A stretch of DNA of 64,000 nucleotides, from assembly GCA_900317405.1 (NCBI GenBank), contig ONGP01000003.1, forward strand, positions 21,336 to 85,335. The letters are read 5' to 3'. Shown one piece after another: positions 26,958 to 36,201 of the stretch. How positions within the stretch are numbered: position 1 is the first letter of the stretch; each line of letters starts with the position of its first letter. Made by a program: the position numbers and the translations under genes. The notes under the pieces were generated by a model. The model worked only from the letters and a program-made list of their open reading frames with translations. It was not told the DNA's origin and did not search any database. Source of the stretch: an uncultured Prevotella sp. GTDB lineage: Bacteria > Bacteroidota > Bacteroidia > Bacteroidales > Bacteroidaceae.

Positions 26958-27030
26958 AGCGGAAAACGGGACTCGGACCCGCGACCCCAACCTTGGCAAG
27001 GTTGTGCTCTACCAACTGAGCTATTTCCGC
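26958..27030 (-). tRNA. tRNA-Gly (GCC), second copy
   Basis: This copy is identical over 73 nt to the copy at 26625-26697. It is the first gene of the four-tRNA transcript Gly-Leu-Leu-Gly. Confidence 0.95.
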
Positions 27031-27071
27031 GTTATTCTCTTTATCAGAGGCATCTCTCTTGATTGCGGGTG

Positions 27072-27079
27072 CAAAGGTA
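27072..27079 (-). promoter_or_regulatory. -7 box (TACCTTTG) of the Gly-Leu-Leu-Gly tRNA operon
   Basis: On the minus strand TACCTTTG is followed by CACCCGCAA, a GC-rich stretch just after the -7 box. The same 17 bases occur upstream of the tRNA-Asp pair (36132-36139). Confidence 0.7.
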
Positions 27080-27163
27080 ATGCTTTTTTTTGAACTGACA
27101 AATTTTTAAGCGATTTTTTTTCGAAAAAAGTGCCATTTTATCGATTTGTTTACAAATATAGCC

Positions 27164-28285
27164 CTAATCCATGCGATTTCGGTAATCTTCGTACCCAAAA
27201 CTCCTCAAAATCTCCAAACGTCCATCTGTATGCAGCATACCAATTGCTGGATGTGAAATTCCGTTAAAAGTGCAAGTTTTTACCGTTGTGTAGTGAATCA
27301 TGTCCTCGAATATCACCTCTTCACCAATTTTCAATTCATGATCAAAGAACCAAGATCCCATATAATCACCACTTAAACAACTGTTACCACCAAGACGATA
27401 TATCATTGGTTCGGTAGCCTTTTCCATTTCTACGATTTCAGCACCACGCACTTCGGGCATATATGGCATCTCCAAGCAGTCAGGCATATGACATGTAAAA
27501 CTTACATCCAATATAGCAGTCTTTATACCTTTGTCTTCTACAATGTCAACTACATGCGATACCAGCGGACCGGTTTGCCATGCAAAAGCACTACCTGGTT
27601 CAAGTACTACCTTCAACCACGGATAACGATGCTTAAAGTCCTTAATTATCTTTATCAGCAAATCCACATCATAGTCCTTGCGTGTCATCAGATGACCACC
27701 ACCAAAATTAATCCATTTCAGCTGCGGGAACCACTTTGCGAATTTCTCTTCAATATGTACCAATGTACGCTGGAACACATCTGCCCCACTCTCACATAGG
27801 GTATGGCAATGAAAGCCTTCGATATCGGCAGGCAACTGCTCTGGGAGTTTATCAGCAGTTATACCAAATCGGGTGCCTGGTGCACATGGATTATATAATA
27901 AGGTAGACACCTCTGAGTATTCGGGATTTACACGCAGACCTAACGATACAGATTTAGCCTGATCATGGAATCGTTCGTATTGCGACAGCGAGTTGAATGT
28001 GATATGCGATGAACATTTCACAATCTCAGGGAACTCTTCCTCGGTATATGCAGGCGAGTATGTATGGGCTGGTGCCTTAAACTCCTCAAATGCCAGACGA
28101 GCCTCCGACAACGAACTTGCAGTAGTACTATTAATATACTCGCGGAATATTGGAAATGTCTTCCAAAGTGCAAATGCCTTAAAGGCAAGTATAATCTCTA
28201 TATCAGCATTCGCCGCAACATCAGCGATAAGCTTGAGGTTACGGCGAAGTTTAGATTCCTCTATAATATAAATAGGTGTATTCAT
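27164..28285 (-). CDS. nspC: Carboxynorspermidine decarboxylase
   Basis: This 373-residue PLP enzyme of fold III forms norspermidine or spermidine from the carboxy form. The PLP Lys lies in I-L-A-F-K-A-F-A; F-H-C-H-T-L-C-E, I-N-F-G-G-G-H-L and V-L-E-P-G-S-A are cofactor-binding motifs. The active-site Cys region is M-P-D-C-L-E-M-P-Y. This route is the normal polyamine pathway in Bacteroidales. The start overlaps the stop of the receiver/kinase gene by one base (TAATG). The partner dehydrogenase gene is not in the window. Confidence 0.95.
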   Translation of the reverse strand: MNTPIYIIEESKLRRNLKLIADVAANADIEIILAFKAFALWKTFPIFREYINSTTASSLSEARLAFEEFKAPAHTYSPAYTEEEFPEIVKCSSHITFNSLSQYERFHDQAKSVSLGLRVNPEYSEVSTLLYNPCAPGTRFGITADKLPEQLPADIEGFHCHTLCESGADVFQRTLVHIEEKFAKWFPQLKWINFGGGHLMTRKDYDVDLLIKIIKDFKHRYPWLKVVLEPGSAFAWQTGPLVSHVVDIVEDKGIKTAILDVSFTCHMPDCLEMPYMPEVRGAEIVEMEKATEPMIYRLGGNSCLSGDYMGSWFFDHELKIGEEVIFEDMIHYTTVKTCTFNGISHPAIGMLHTDGRLEILRSFGYEDYRNRMD

Positions 28286-29427
28286 TATTTCTTTAGCGGT
28301 ACGGTAAAACTAAATGTACTTCCTTGTCCTTCTATTGATTCTACATAGCAGTCACCACCATTCTTCCGTGCAAAGTCCTGACACAACTGCAGTCCAAGTC
28401 CCGAGCCTTCCTCGCCACCGGTTCCGTAGGTTGTATCACCTTTCTTAAATATAGAACCTATTCGATCGGCAGCAATACCCACACCATGGTCGGTAACACT
28501 TATCTTTGCGAAATCACCTTCGGCAGTCATCTTTATTTCGATTGTAGAATTCTCTGGCGAGAACTTAATGGCGTTCGAAAGGAAATTACGCATAACAGTT
28601 TTCAGCATATCATTATCTGCTGTTACAACCAGACTATCAGCTGATGGCTGCAAGTCGAGTTTGATATGTTTAGTCTGTGCAATCATTTCAAAAATCTCTA
28701 CTACACCAGGAATGATGTCGTTCAACTCAAGATCCTGAACAACCACATTCAGTCGTCCAGTCTGACTCTTAGTCCACTTCAGCAGGTTGTCCAGCAGATC
28801 GTGAACATCCTCCGATTCTCGGTTTGCCTTATCCAACAATTCAAACAGTTCCTGACCTACAGTTTCGGGAGATGTTGAAGCAACAACCAAATTCAGCACC
28901 ATACGTATGCTAGCCATTGGCGAACGCAGGTCATGAGCTATAACCGAGTACATCTTGTCACGGTTAGCCAGAGTTGCACGCAGATCACGGTTCTGCTGTT
29001 CGATGATACGCTTAGCTGCAACAAGAGATATCTGCTGCATCACACGCATCACCAACTCTTCCTTATTAAATGGCTTAGTAAGGAAGTCACTTGCACCTAC
29101 CTGGAATCCGTGTACCAGATCCTGTGGAGTATTCAATGCCGTAAGGAAGATGATAGGGATTTCTTTTGTTTCCTCATCCTTCTTCAGTACCACCGCAGTA
29201 TCAAAGCCACTGATGTCGGGCATCATAACATCTAGCAGGATCAAGTCAGGATGCTCCTTCTTGGCCTGTTCTATACATGTCGTACCATTGTTCGCGGTAC
29301 ATACCTGGAACTTTTCGTTAGTCAACAATATCTTAAGCAGTAAGACATTGCTCACTACATCATCTACAATAAGTATTTTATACTCACTGCGGTTTATTTT
29401 AGATTCTAGTGTATCTGCTACATCCAT
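28285..29427 (-). CDS. Response regulator-histidine kinase hybrid (receiver first)
   Basis: From the ATG at 29427 the protein has 380 residues. It has an N-terminal receiver (I-L-I-V-D-D, phosphoacceptor in L-I-L-L-D-V-M-M-P-D, Lys in F-L-T-K-P-F-N), a short coiled coil, and a HisKA domain with V-I-A-H-D-L-R-S-P-M. An ATPase domain follows (N-F-L-S-N-A-I-K-F-S, D-H-G-V-G-I and G-S-G-L-G-L). It has no membrane segment and so is cytoplasmic; the receiver probably gates the kinase. It is cotranslated with nspC. The -7 box TATTTTTG is at 29472-29479. Confidence 0.9.
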   Translation of the reverse strand: MDVADTLESKINRSEYKILIVDDVVSNVLLLKILLTNEKFQVCTANNGTTCIEQAKKEHPDLILLDVMMPDISGFDTAVVLKKDEETKEIPIIFLTALNTPQDLVHGFQVGASDFLTKPFNKEELVMRVMQQISLVAAKRIIEQQNRDLRATLANRDKMYSVIAHDLRSPMASIRMVLNLVVASTSPETVGQELFELLDKANRESEDVHDLLDNLLKWTKSQTGRLNVVVQDLELNDIIPGVVEIFEMIAQTKHIKLDLQPSADSLVVTADNDMLKTVMRNFLSNAIKFSPENSTIEIKMTAEGDFAKISVTDHGVGIAADRIGSIFKKGDTTYGTGGEEGSGLGLQLCQDFARKNGGDCYVESIEGQGSTFSFTVPLKK

Positions 29428-29471
29428 GACTTTAGTCAGTAATACTTCGTAAAAAGTTGAATATGACTTTG

Positions 29472-29479
29472 CAAAAATA
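29472..29479 (-). promoter_or_regulatory. -7 box (TATTTTTG) of the kinase-nspC operon
   Basis: On the minus strand TATTTTTG lies 44 bp upstream of the ATG at 29427. Confidence 0.5.
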
Positions 29480-29559
29480 GTGCAATAATTTGAAATAACC
29501 AAATTATTACACCATTTTTTTGCATTTTATAGGCAATAAAAGCCTATCGCGCCTCTATT

Positions 29560-32500
29560 TTACTTATATTCTGACCAAGATTTGATACCGATTTCATTTA
29601 ATTTAATGCTACAGAATGCATGTATGAATGCACTTGCAAGTCGGCTGTTTGTAATCAAAGGAACATTCAGGTCAATGGCTGCGCGGCGGATCTTGTATCC
29701 GTTTGTCAGCTCGTGAGTGGTAAGATTCTTTGGAATATTTACTACCATATCGATCTTATGCTCATGCAACAAGTCGAGTGCCTGGGGCTGTGCATCTTCT
29801 GATGGCCAGTGTACCAATGTATTCTCGATACCGTTATCAGTCAGGTATTTCGAAGTACCTCCTGTAGCATAAAGCTCGTAGCCGTTATCAACCAACTGTT
29901 TGGCAGCATCCAACATCTCAGCTTTCTGCTTGGCCGAACCGGTTGACAGCAAAACTGTCTTCTTTGGTATACGATGGCCTACGCTCAGCATTGCCTTGAG
30001 CAGAGCTGTGTCGGTATTATCACCGATACATCCCACCTCACCGGTAGATGCCATATCAACTCCGAGCACTGGGTCGGCCTTCTGCAGACGGTTAAAGCTG
30101 AACTGCGAAGCCTTGATACCAACATAGTCGAGGTCGAACAGGTTCTTAGATGGTTTCTCCACAGGCAGACCAAGCATCACCTTGGTTGCCAGATCTATGA
30201 GGTTAAGCTTAAGAACCTTACTTACAAATGGGAAACTACGCGATGCACGCAGGTTACACTCGATAACTAAAATATCGTTCTCGCGAGCCATGTACTGTAT
30301 ATTGAACGGTCCATTGATATGCAGTGCCTTTGCAATCTGACGCGAGATACGTTTGATACGACGCACAGTCTCTACATACAGCTTCTGTGGTGGGAACTGG
30401 ATGGTAGCATCACCCGAGTGTACACCGGCAAACTCGATGTGCTCACTGATAGCGTAGGCAAGTATTTCGCCGTCCTTAGCCACAGCATCCATCTCTATTT
30501 CCTTGGCATGCTCAATGAATTTAGAAACCACTACAGGGTGATCCTCTGATACGTTGGCAGCCAACTGCAGGAATTTCTCCAGCTCTTCCTTATTCGAACA
30601 TACGTTCATTGCAGCACCCGAAAGCACATACGATGGACGAACCAATACCGGGAATCCTACTCTGTCCACAAACTTGTCGATATCCTCCATCGATGTCAGT
30701 GCGCTCCACTCTGGCTGGTTCACACCTATCTCGTTCAGCATCTGCGAGAACTTTGCACGGTCCTCAGCTCCGTCGATATCCACGGCCTGAGTTCCGAGAA
30801 TGTTCACGTGCTGTTCGTCCAGATATACTGCCAGGTTATTTGGAATCTGTCCACCGGTAGATACTATCACACCGTAAGGCTGTTCCATATCGATGATATC
30901 AAGCACACGCTCAAATGTCAACTCGTCGAAGTACAGACGGTCACACATATCATAGTCGGTCGACACAGTCTCCGGGTTGTAGTTTATCATTACCGAGCGC
31001 CAGCCTTCCTTGCGTATAGTGTTCAGTGCCTGTACACCGCACCAGTCGAACTCTACCGACGAACCGATGCGGTAAGCACCCGAACCGAGCACGATGATAC
31101 TCTTCTTATCATTCTCAAACTGAATATCGTTGGCCACACCGCTGTAGGTCACATACAGATAGTTGGTCTGTGCGGGATACTCGGCAGCCAGTGTATCTAT
31201 CTGCTTAACTACAGGCAGGATACCAAACTGCTTACGACGATTACGAACCAGCAGCAGAGCCTCGTGCATGTTACGGCTTTCGCTCTCCAAACCGATAGCA
31301 CGTGCTATCTGGAAGTCGGTAAACCCGTACACCTTAGCCTCACGCAGCAGATCCTTTTCCAGCGTGTTGATGTTCTGCTTCTTCAGCTGCTCATCGATAT
31401 CGATGATATGCTTAAGTTTCTGCAGGAACCACTTGTCGATCTTAGTCAACTCATGTATGCGGTCGATGTCATACTGCTTTTCGTGCATGGCCTTCGAGAT
31501 TACGAAGATACGCTTGTCGGTTGGCTCGCGCAGTGCAGCATCCGTATCATTTATCTTCAGTTCCTTGTTCTCAACAAAACCGTGCATACCCTGACCTATC
31601 ATTCGCAGTCCCTTCTGGATTGCCTCCTCAAAGTTGCGACCGATAGCCATCACCTCACCTACCGACTTCATCGATGAACCAAGCTCTTTGTCAACGCCAT
31701 GGAACTTTGACAGGTCCCAACGTGGAATCTTACATACCACGTAGTCGAGTGCAGGCTCAAAGAATGCCGATGTAGTCTTAGTTACCGAGTTCTTCAGTTC
31801 AAAGAGTCCGTAACCCATACCCAGCTTTGCAGCTACAAATGCCAGAGGATAACCAGTGGCCTTTGATGCCAGTGCCGACGAACGACTCAGGCGGGCATTA
31901 ACCTCGATTACTCTATAGTCTTCCGACTGTGGGTCGAAAGCATACTGCACGTTACACTCACCCACGATACCGATATGACGGATAATCTTGATAGCCAGTG
32001 CACGCAGTTTATGATACTCAGAGTTGGTAAGTGTCTGCGATGGAGCAATAACGATCGACTCTCCGGTATGTATTCCCAGTGGGTCGAAATTCTCCATATT
32101 ACATACGGTGATACAGTTGTCATATTTATCGCGTACTACCTCATACTCAATCTCTTTCCACCCCTTCAGCGACTTCTCTACCAACACCTGTGGAGAGAAT
32201 GCGAAGGCCTTCTCTGCGAGTTTATTCAACTCTTCCTCATTGTCGCAAAAACCAGAACCCAGACCGCCGAGTGCATATGCAGCACGCAGAATTACTGGGT
32301 AACCCAGTGTGGCAGCAGCCTTACGAGCGCTTTCGATGTCCGAACAAGCTTCGCTTTTGATGGTCTTTACACCAATCTCGTCCAGTTTCTTTACGAAGAG
32401 CTCGCGGTCCTCAGTATCCATGATTGCCTGCACCGGTGTACCCAGTACCTTAACACCGTACTTCTCAAGTACACCGCTCTGATAAAGTTCCACACCACAG

Positions 32501-32787
32501 TTAAGTGCTGTCTGACCACCAAATGCCAGCAGTATTCCGTCGGGGCGCTCTTTCTCAATTACACGCTCCACGAAATATGGCTGAACAGGCAGATAATATA
32601 TCTCATCGGCCACACCCTCTGATGTCTGTACTGTGGCGATATTCGGGTTAATCAATACCGTTTTCACACCCTCTTCGCGCAGTGCCTTCAGGGCTTGCGA
32701 GCCACTATAGTCAAACTCACCGGCCTCACCGATCTTCAATGCGCCGCTACCCAGCAGCAATACCTTCTTTATACTGTTATCTTTCAT
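29560..32787 (-). CDS. carB: Carbamoyl-phosphate synthase large subunit
   Basis: This 1075-residue enzyme makes carbamoyl phosphate for pyrimidine and arginine synthesis. It has two ATP-grasp halves (K-V-L-L-L-G-S-G-A-L-K-I-G-E-A-G-E-F-D at the start and I-V-L-G-S-G-A-Y-R-I-G-S-S-V-E-F-D in the second half). A C-terminal MGS-like allosteric domain includes Y-A-T-G-G-T-S-K-Y-L. Length is normal. It overlaps carA by 4 bp (ATGA), with carA first. A shift of the usual R-I-G to K-I-G in the first half is visible. Confidence 0.98.
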   Translation of the reverse strand: MKDNSIKKVLLLGSGALKIGEAGEFDYSGSQALKALREEGVKTVLINPNIATVQTSEGVADEIYYLPVQPYFVERVIEKERPDGILLAFGGQTALNCGVELYQSGVLEKYGVKVLGTPVQAIMDTEDRELFVKKLDEIGVKTIKSEACSDIESARKAAATLGYPVILRAAYALGGLGSGFCDNEEELNKLAEKAFAFSPQVLVEKSLKGWKEIEYEVVRDKYDNCITVCNMENFDPLGIHTGESIVIAPSQTLTNSEYHKLRALAIKIIRHIGIVGECNVQYAFDPQSEDYRVIEVNARLSRSSALASKATGYPLAFVAAKLGMGYGLFELKNSVTKTTSAFFEPALDYVVCKIPRWDLSKFHGVDKELGSSMKSVGEVMAIGRNFEEAIQKGLRMIGQGMHGFVENKELKINDTDAALREPTDKRIFVISKAMHEKQYDIDRIHELTKIDKWFLQKLKHIIDIDEQLKKQNINTLEKDLLREAKVYGFTDFQIARAIGLESESRNMHEALLLVRNRRKQFGILPVVKQIDTLAAEYPAQTNYLYVTYSGVANDIQFENDKKSIIVLGSGAYRIGSSVEFDWCGVQALNTIRKEGWRSVMINYNPETVSTDYDMCDRLYFDELTFERVLDIIDMEQPYGVIVSTGGQIPNNLAVYLDEQHVNILGTQAVDIDGAEDRAKFSQMLNEIGVNQPEWSALTSMEDIDKFVDRVGFPVLVRPSYVLSGAAMNVCSNKEELEKFLQLAANVSEDHPVVVSKFIEHAKEIEMDAVAKDGEILAYAISEHIEFAGVHSGDATIQFPPQKLYVETVRRIKRISRQIAKALHINGPFNIQYMARENDILVIECNLRASRSFPFVSKVLKLNLIDLATKVMLGLPVEKPSKNLFDLDYVGIKASQFSFNRLQKADPVLGVDMASTGEVGCIGDNTDTALLKAMLSVGHRIPKKTVLLSTGSAKQKAEMLDAAKQLVDNGYELYATGGTSKYLTDNGIENTLVHWPSEDAQPQALDLLHEHKIDMVVNIPKNLTTHELTNGYKIRRAAIDLNVPLITNSRLASAFIHAFCSIKLNEIGIKSWSEYK

Positions 32788-33857
32788 AATGTCTCAATAA
32801 AACGGTCAAACATAAATTCTGTATCAACAGGACCCGAACATGCCTCGGGATGGAACTGGCTCGAGAACCATGGGTTTGAGAGATGACGTATACCCTCGTT
32901 CGAGCCGTCGTTCATATTTACAAAGAGCTCACGCCAGTCATCGCCCAGTGTCGAGGCGTCAACAGCATAGCCATGGTTCTGAGATGTAACATAGCAGCGG
33001 TTGGTACCTATCTCGCGTACAGGCTGATTGTGTGAGCGGTGTCCGTACTTCAACTTGTAGATTGTAGCACCACCGGCCTTGGCCAGCAACTGGTTACCCA
33101 TACAGATACCACAGATAGGCTTGCGCGATGCCGACATCTGCTTTTTCAGTATCTCGACAGCATCCACACACATATCAGGGTCACCAGGACCGTTAGCCAG
33201 GAACAGACCGTCAAACTCTATGCCGGTATAGTCGTAGTTCCATGGTACACGGATCACTTCTACACCGCGGTTTATCAGACAACGGATGATATTATTCTTT
33301 ACACCACAGTCAACCAGCACCACCTTTTTACCGGCACCTTCATTGTAGCGTACCACGTCCTTGCAACTTACTTTATCAACCCAATTCACTCCCTCGTATT
33401 CTGCTGTTGGGATATTATCGGGCTCGTCGTCAAATATTATCTGTCCCATCATCACACCATGCTCGCGGAGCACCTTAGTCAGCTCACGTGTGTCAATGCC
33501 GGTAATGCCGGGCACACCCTCACGCTTAAGCCAGTCGGCCAGACTCTCATTTGCATTCCAGTGCGAATAAGATTGACTATAGTCGCTCACGATTATAGCC
33601 GAAGCGTAAATCTTGTCGCTCTCCATGAATGTAGCCAGACCATTTTTCTCTACAGTAAATGGTGGCACTCCGTAGTTTCCTACCAGAGGATAAGTAAGGG
33701 TCATCAACTGTCCGGCGTAGCTGGGGTCTGTCAGCGATTCGGGATAACCCATCATCGCAGTGTTGAACACCACCTCGCCTGCCACGGGCTGCTCGCTACC
33801 GAAGCTCTTTCCGTGAAATTTTGTTCCGTCCGAAAGGACCAGTGTTACATCTCTCAT
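32784..33857 (-). CDS. carA: Carbamoyl-phosphate synthase small subunit (glutamine amidotransferase)
   Basis: This 357-residue class I amidotransferase supplies ammonia to CarB. The catalytic Cys lies in C-G-I-C-M-G-N-Q and the His/Glu pair in F-H-P-E-A. N-terminal F-N-T-A-M-M-G-Y-P-E-S-L-T-D-P-S-Y is diagnostic. The G-M-G-N form replaces the more common G-L-G-H. No clear -7 box lies in the 72-bp gap to glmS, which holds a terminator; the carAB promoter is not resolved. Confidence 0.97.
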   Translation of the reverse strand: MRDVTLVLSDGTKFHGKSFGSEQPVAGEVVFNTAMMGYPESLTDPSYAGQLMTLTYPLVGNYGVPPFTVEKNGLATFMESDKIYASAIIVSDYSQSYSHWNANESLADWLKREGVPGITGIDTRELTKVLREHGVMMGQIIFDDEPDNIPTAEYEGVNWVDKVSCKDVVRYNEGAGKKVVLVDCGVKNNIIRCLINRGVEVIRVPWNYDYTGIEFDGLFLANGPGDPDMCVDAVEILKKQMSASRKPICGICMGNQLLAKAGGATIYKLKYGHRSHNQPVREIGTNRCYVTSQNHGYAVDASTLGDDWRELFVNMNDGSNEGIRHLSNPWFSSQFHPEACSGPVDTEFMFDRFIETL

Positions 33858-33888
33858 ATTCTTTCTTTATAATACCTATATTCTTTTA

Positions 33889-33922
33889 TAAAAAAGGCGA
33901 AACGTTTAGAAAACGAATCGCC
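33889..33922 (-). terminator. Intrinsic terminator after glmS
   Basis: On the minus strand a stem GGCGA-(TT)-CGTTT with AAACG-(TT)-TCGCC, holding a 2x2 internal mismatch, is followed by TTTTTTAT. Confidence 0.7.
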
Positions 33923-33929
33923 CTTGATT

Positions 33930-35774
33930 TTATTCAACAGTAACTGATTTTGCTAAGTTTCTCGGCTGATCAACGTTCTTACCTTTGCAAACGGCAACGT
34001 GATAAGCCAACAACTGAAGAGGAATAGTGGCAACCAGCGGTTCGAGGCATTCCAGAACGTCCGGCAACTCAATCACCTCATCAGCAATCTTCGATATGGT
34101 GTCATCACCCTTTGAAACCAGAGCAATAACCCTACCCTGACGAGCCTTAATCTCCTGAATGTTCGAGAGCACCTTTTCGTACATCGCGTTATGTGTAGCG
34201 ATAACTACTACAGGCATATCCGAATCGATCAGTGCGATAGGTCCGTGCTTCATCTCGGCTGCGGGATAACCCTCAGCATGGATATATGAAATTTCCTTAA
34301 GTTTCAGTGCTCCTTCGAGTGCTACTGGATATGAGAATCCACGACCCAGATACAGGAAGTTGTGCGCATATGTAAATGTACGTGCCAGGTCAGCCACCTT
34401 GTCGTTAGTCTGCAGCACCTCACGTATCTTCATCGGAATCTCACTCAGTCCCTTAACTATCTTGAGATACTCCTGACGGTCAACGGTTCCCTTAGCCTCC
34501 GACAGTGCGAGGGCGAACATCGTGAGCACTGTTACCTGTCCGGTAAATGCCTTGGTAGATGCCACACCGATCTCGGGTCCTACGTGAATGTAAGTACCGG
34601 TATCTGTAGCACGAGGTATTGATGAACCGATGGCATTACATATTCCATATATAAATGCACCCTTCTCCTTTGCAAGCTGTACAGCAGCCAGTGTATCGGC
34701 GGTCTCCCCACTCTGGCTGATGGCTATTACCACGTCACCCTTGCCTACCACTGGATTGCGATAGCGGAACTCTGATGCATATTCTACTTCTACTGGTATA
34801 CGACACAGAGTCTCGATAATCTGCTTTCCTATCAGACCTGCATGCCATGATGTACCACAAGCCACGATTACCACGCGCTTTGCATCTAGCAACTGGCGGC
34901 GATAGTCGATAAGAGCCGACAGAGTAACATGAGTAGCCTCTACGTTCACACGTCCGCGCATACAGTTGGTCAGGCACTCTGGCTGCTCAAATATCTCCTT
35001 CAACATGAAGTGTGGGTAACCACCCTTCTCTATCTGACCCAGGTCGATATCCACTGTCTTAACCTTCAGCTCCTGATCCTCACCGTGGATATTTACTACA
35101 TGCAACTCCTCACCACGACGAATCACTGCAATGTTACCATCCTCCAGATATACCACCTTGTCAGTGTACTCTACGATAGGACTGGCGTCTGATCCCAGAA
35201 AGAACTCGTCCTTACCGATACCTACTACCAGCGGACTCTGCTTACGGGCGCAGATTATCTGGTCTGCATCGTTCTTGTCGAGCACTGCAATTGCATAAGC
35301 ACCGATAACCTGATACAGGGCCACCTGAACAGCGGTCAGCAGGTCTACCTGCTTGTGTTCCTTAATATATTCTATAAGCTGTACCAGCACCTCGGTATCT
35401 GTATCACTCACAAAGTGCACACCCTTTGCCTGCAGCTTTTCCTTCAACTCGGCATAGTTCTCGATAATACCGTTGTGAATGATAGCAAGATTTTTGCTCT
35501 CCGAATAATGTGGATGAGCATTGCGCGATGAAGGTTCACCATGAGTAGCCCAACGGGTGTGAGCGATACCTATAGTTCCGCTTACATTTTTATCATTACA
35601 ATATTCACAAAGATTATCGACTTTACCTTTCGACTTGTAAACGTTCAAGTCTCCATTGTCATTGATAAGAGCTACGCCAGCACTATCGTATCCGCGATAT
35701 TCCAGTCGGCGCAAGCCTTTTATAAGTATGGGATAAGCTTCCTTACTCCCGATGTATCCTACGATTCCACACAT
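33930..35774 (-). CDS. glmS: Glutamine-fructose-6-phosphate aminotransferase
   Basis: This 614-residue enzyme begins M-C-G-I-V-G-Y-I-G, so the N-terminal catalytic Cys is in place. The glutaminase domain includes T-R-W-A-T-H-G-E-P and the two SIS domains include V-A-C-G-T-S-W-H-A and S-Q-S-G-E-T-A-D-T. It ends with the usual N-L-A-K-S-V-T-V-E. It makes glucosamine 6-phosphate for peptidoglycan and LPS. The -7 box TAATTTTG is at 35818-35825. No glmS ribozyme is visible in its short leader. Confidence 0.98.
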   Translation of the reverse strand: MCGIVGYIGSKEAYPILIKGLRRLEYRGYDSAGVALINDNGDLNVYKSKGKVDNLCEYCNDKNVSGTIGIAHTRWATHGEPSSRNAHPHYSESKNLAIIHNGIIENYAELKEKLQAKGVHFVSDTDTEVLVQLIEYIKEHKQVDLLTAVQVALYQVIGAYAIAVLDKNDADQIICARKQSPLVVGIGKDEFFLGSDASPIVEYTDKVVYLEDGNIAVIRRGEELHVVNIHGEDQELKVKTVDIDLGQIEKGGYPHFMLKEIFEQPECLTNCMRGRVNVEATHVTLSALIDYRRQLLDAKRVVIVACGTSWHAGLIGKQIIETLCRIPVEVEYASEFRYRNPVVGKGDVVIAISQSGETADTLAAVQLAKEKGAFIYGICNAIGSSIPRATDTGTYIHVGPEIGVASTKAFTGQVTVLTMFALALSEAKGTVDRQEYLKIVKGLSEIPMKIREVLQTNDKVADLARTFTYAHNFLYLGRGFSYPVALEGALKLKEISYIHAEGYPAAEMKHGPIALIDSDMPVVVIATHNAMYEKVLSNIQEIKARQGRVIALVSKGDDTISKIADEVIELPDVLECLEPLVATIPLQLLAYHVAVCKGKNVDQPRNLAKSVTVE

Positions 35775-35817
35775 ACGCTGTTTTGTCGTTTTGTCGTCGT
35801 TGTTATTTTTTCGGCTG

Positions 35818-35825
35818 CAAAATTA
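35818..35825 (-). promoter_or_regulatory. -7 box (TAATTTTG) of glmS
   Basis: On the minus strand TAATTTTG followed by CAGCC lies 43 bp upstream of the glmS ATG. Confidence 0.6.
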
Positions 35826-35881
35826 CAACAAAAATCTGAATCCACAAACATTTTGCTAAAAAATCTTTGTTTTTTCTTACA

Positions 35882-35921
35882 TAAAAACAAAAGTCCACCA
35901 AGATTCACATCTTGATGGACT
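35882..35921 (-). terminator. Intrinsic terminator of the tRNA-Asp transcript
   Basis: A 13-bp stem with one G-U pair (35909-35921 with 35892-35904) and a 4-base loop is followed by a T-rich run on the minus strand. Confidence 0.85.
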
Positions 35922-35925
35922 CTTG

Positions 35926-35999
35926 CGGTGCGTACGAGATTCGAACTCGTGACCTCCTGCGTGACAGGCAGGCATTCTAACCTACTGAACTAACGCACC
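35926..35999 (-). tRNA. tRNA-Asp (GTC), second of two
   Basis: This 74-nt cloverleaf has acceptor GGTGCGT/ACGCACC, anticodon loop with GTC on stem CTGCC.../GGCAG-type pairs, and discriminator G73. CCA is not encoded. It matches the copy at 36030-36103. Confidence 0.94.
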
Positions 36000-36029
36000 A
36001 TTACTATGGAACGAATGAAAAAAAACTTG

Positions 36030-36103
36030 CGGTGCGTACGAGATTCGAACTCGTGACCTCCTGCGTGACAGGCAGGCATTCTAACCTACTGAACTAACGC
36101 ACC
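36030..36103 (-). tRNA. tRNA-Asp (GTC), first of two
   Basis: This copy is identical to the one at 35926-35999, separated by 30 bp, and is read from the promoter at 36132-36139. Confidence 0.94.
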
Positions 36104-36131
36104 AAAGAACGCTTTTTCTTATTTGCGGGTG

Positions 36132-36139
36132 CAAAGGTA
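36132..36139 (-). promoter_or_regulatory. -7 box (TACCTTTG) of the tRNA-Asp pair
   Basis: On the minus strand TACCTTTG is followed by CACCCGCAA, the same GC-rich stretch as at the other tRNA operon. Confidence 0.7.
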
Positions 36140-36201
36140 GTGATATTTTTGGAACTACCAAAACTTTTCGACGTTTTTTTACGATAAAAACTGCATTTTT
36201 T

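Noticed and set aside
26625-27030. Repeated 70-80 bp units as a possible CRISPR or repeat array
   Set aside because: They fold as complete tRNAs with proper anticodons (Gly, Leu, Leu, Gly).
30808-31677. 289-codon open frame antisense to carB (also 277 codons antisense to carA and 272 antisense to the GT2 gene)
   Set aside because: These arise from codon bias of the real genes on the other strand; no promoter, ribosome site or recognisable domain.
33930-35825. glmS ribozyme
   Set aside because: The leader from the -7 box to the ATG is only about 40 bases, too short for the ribozyme core.
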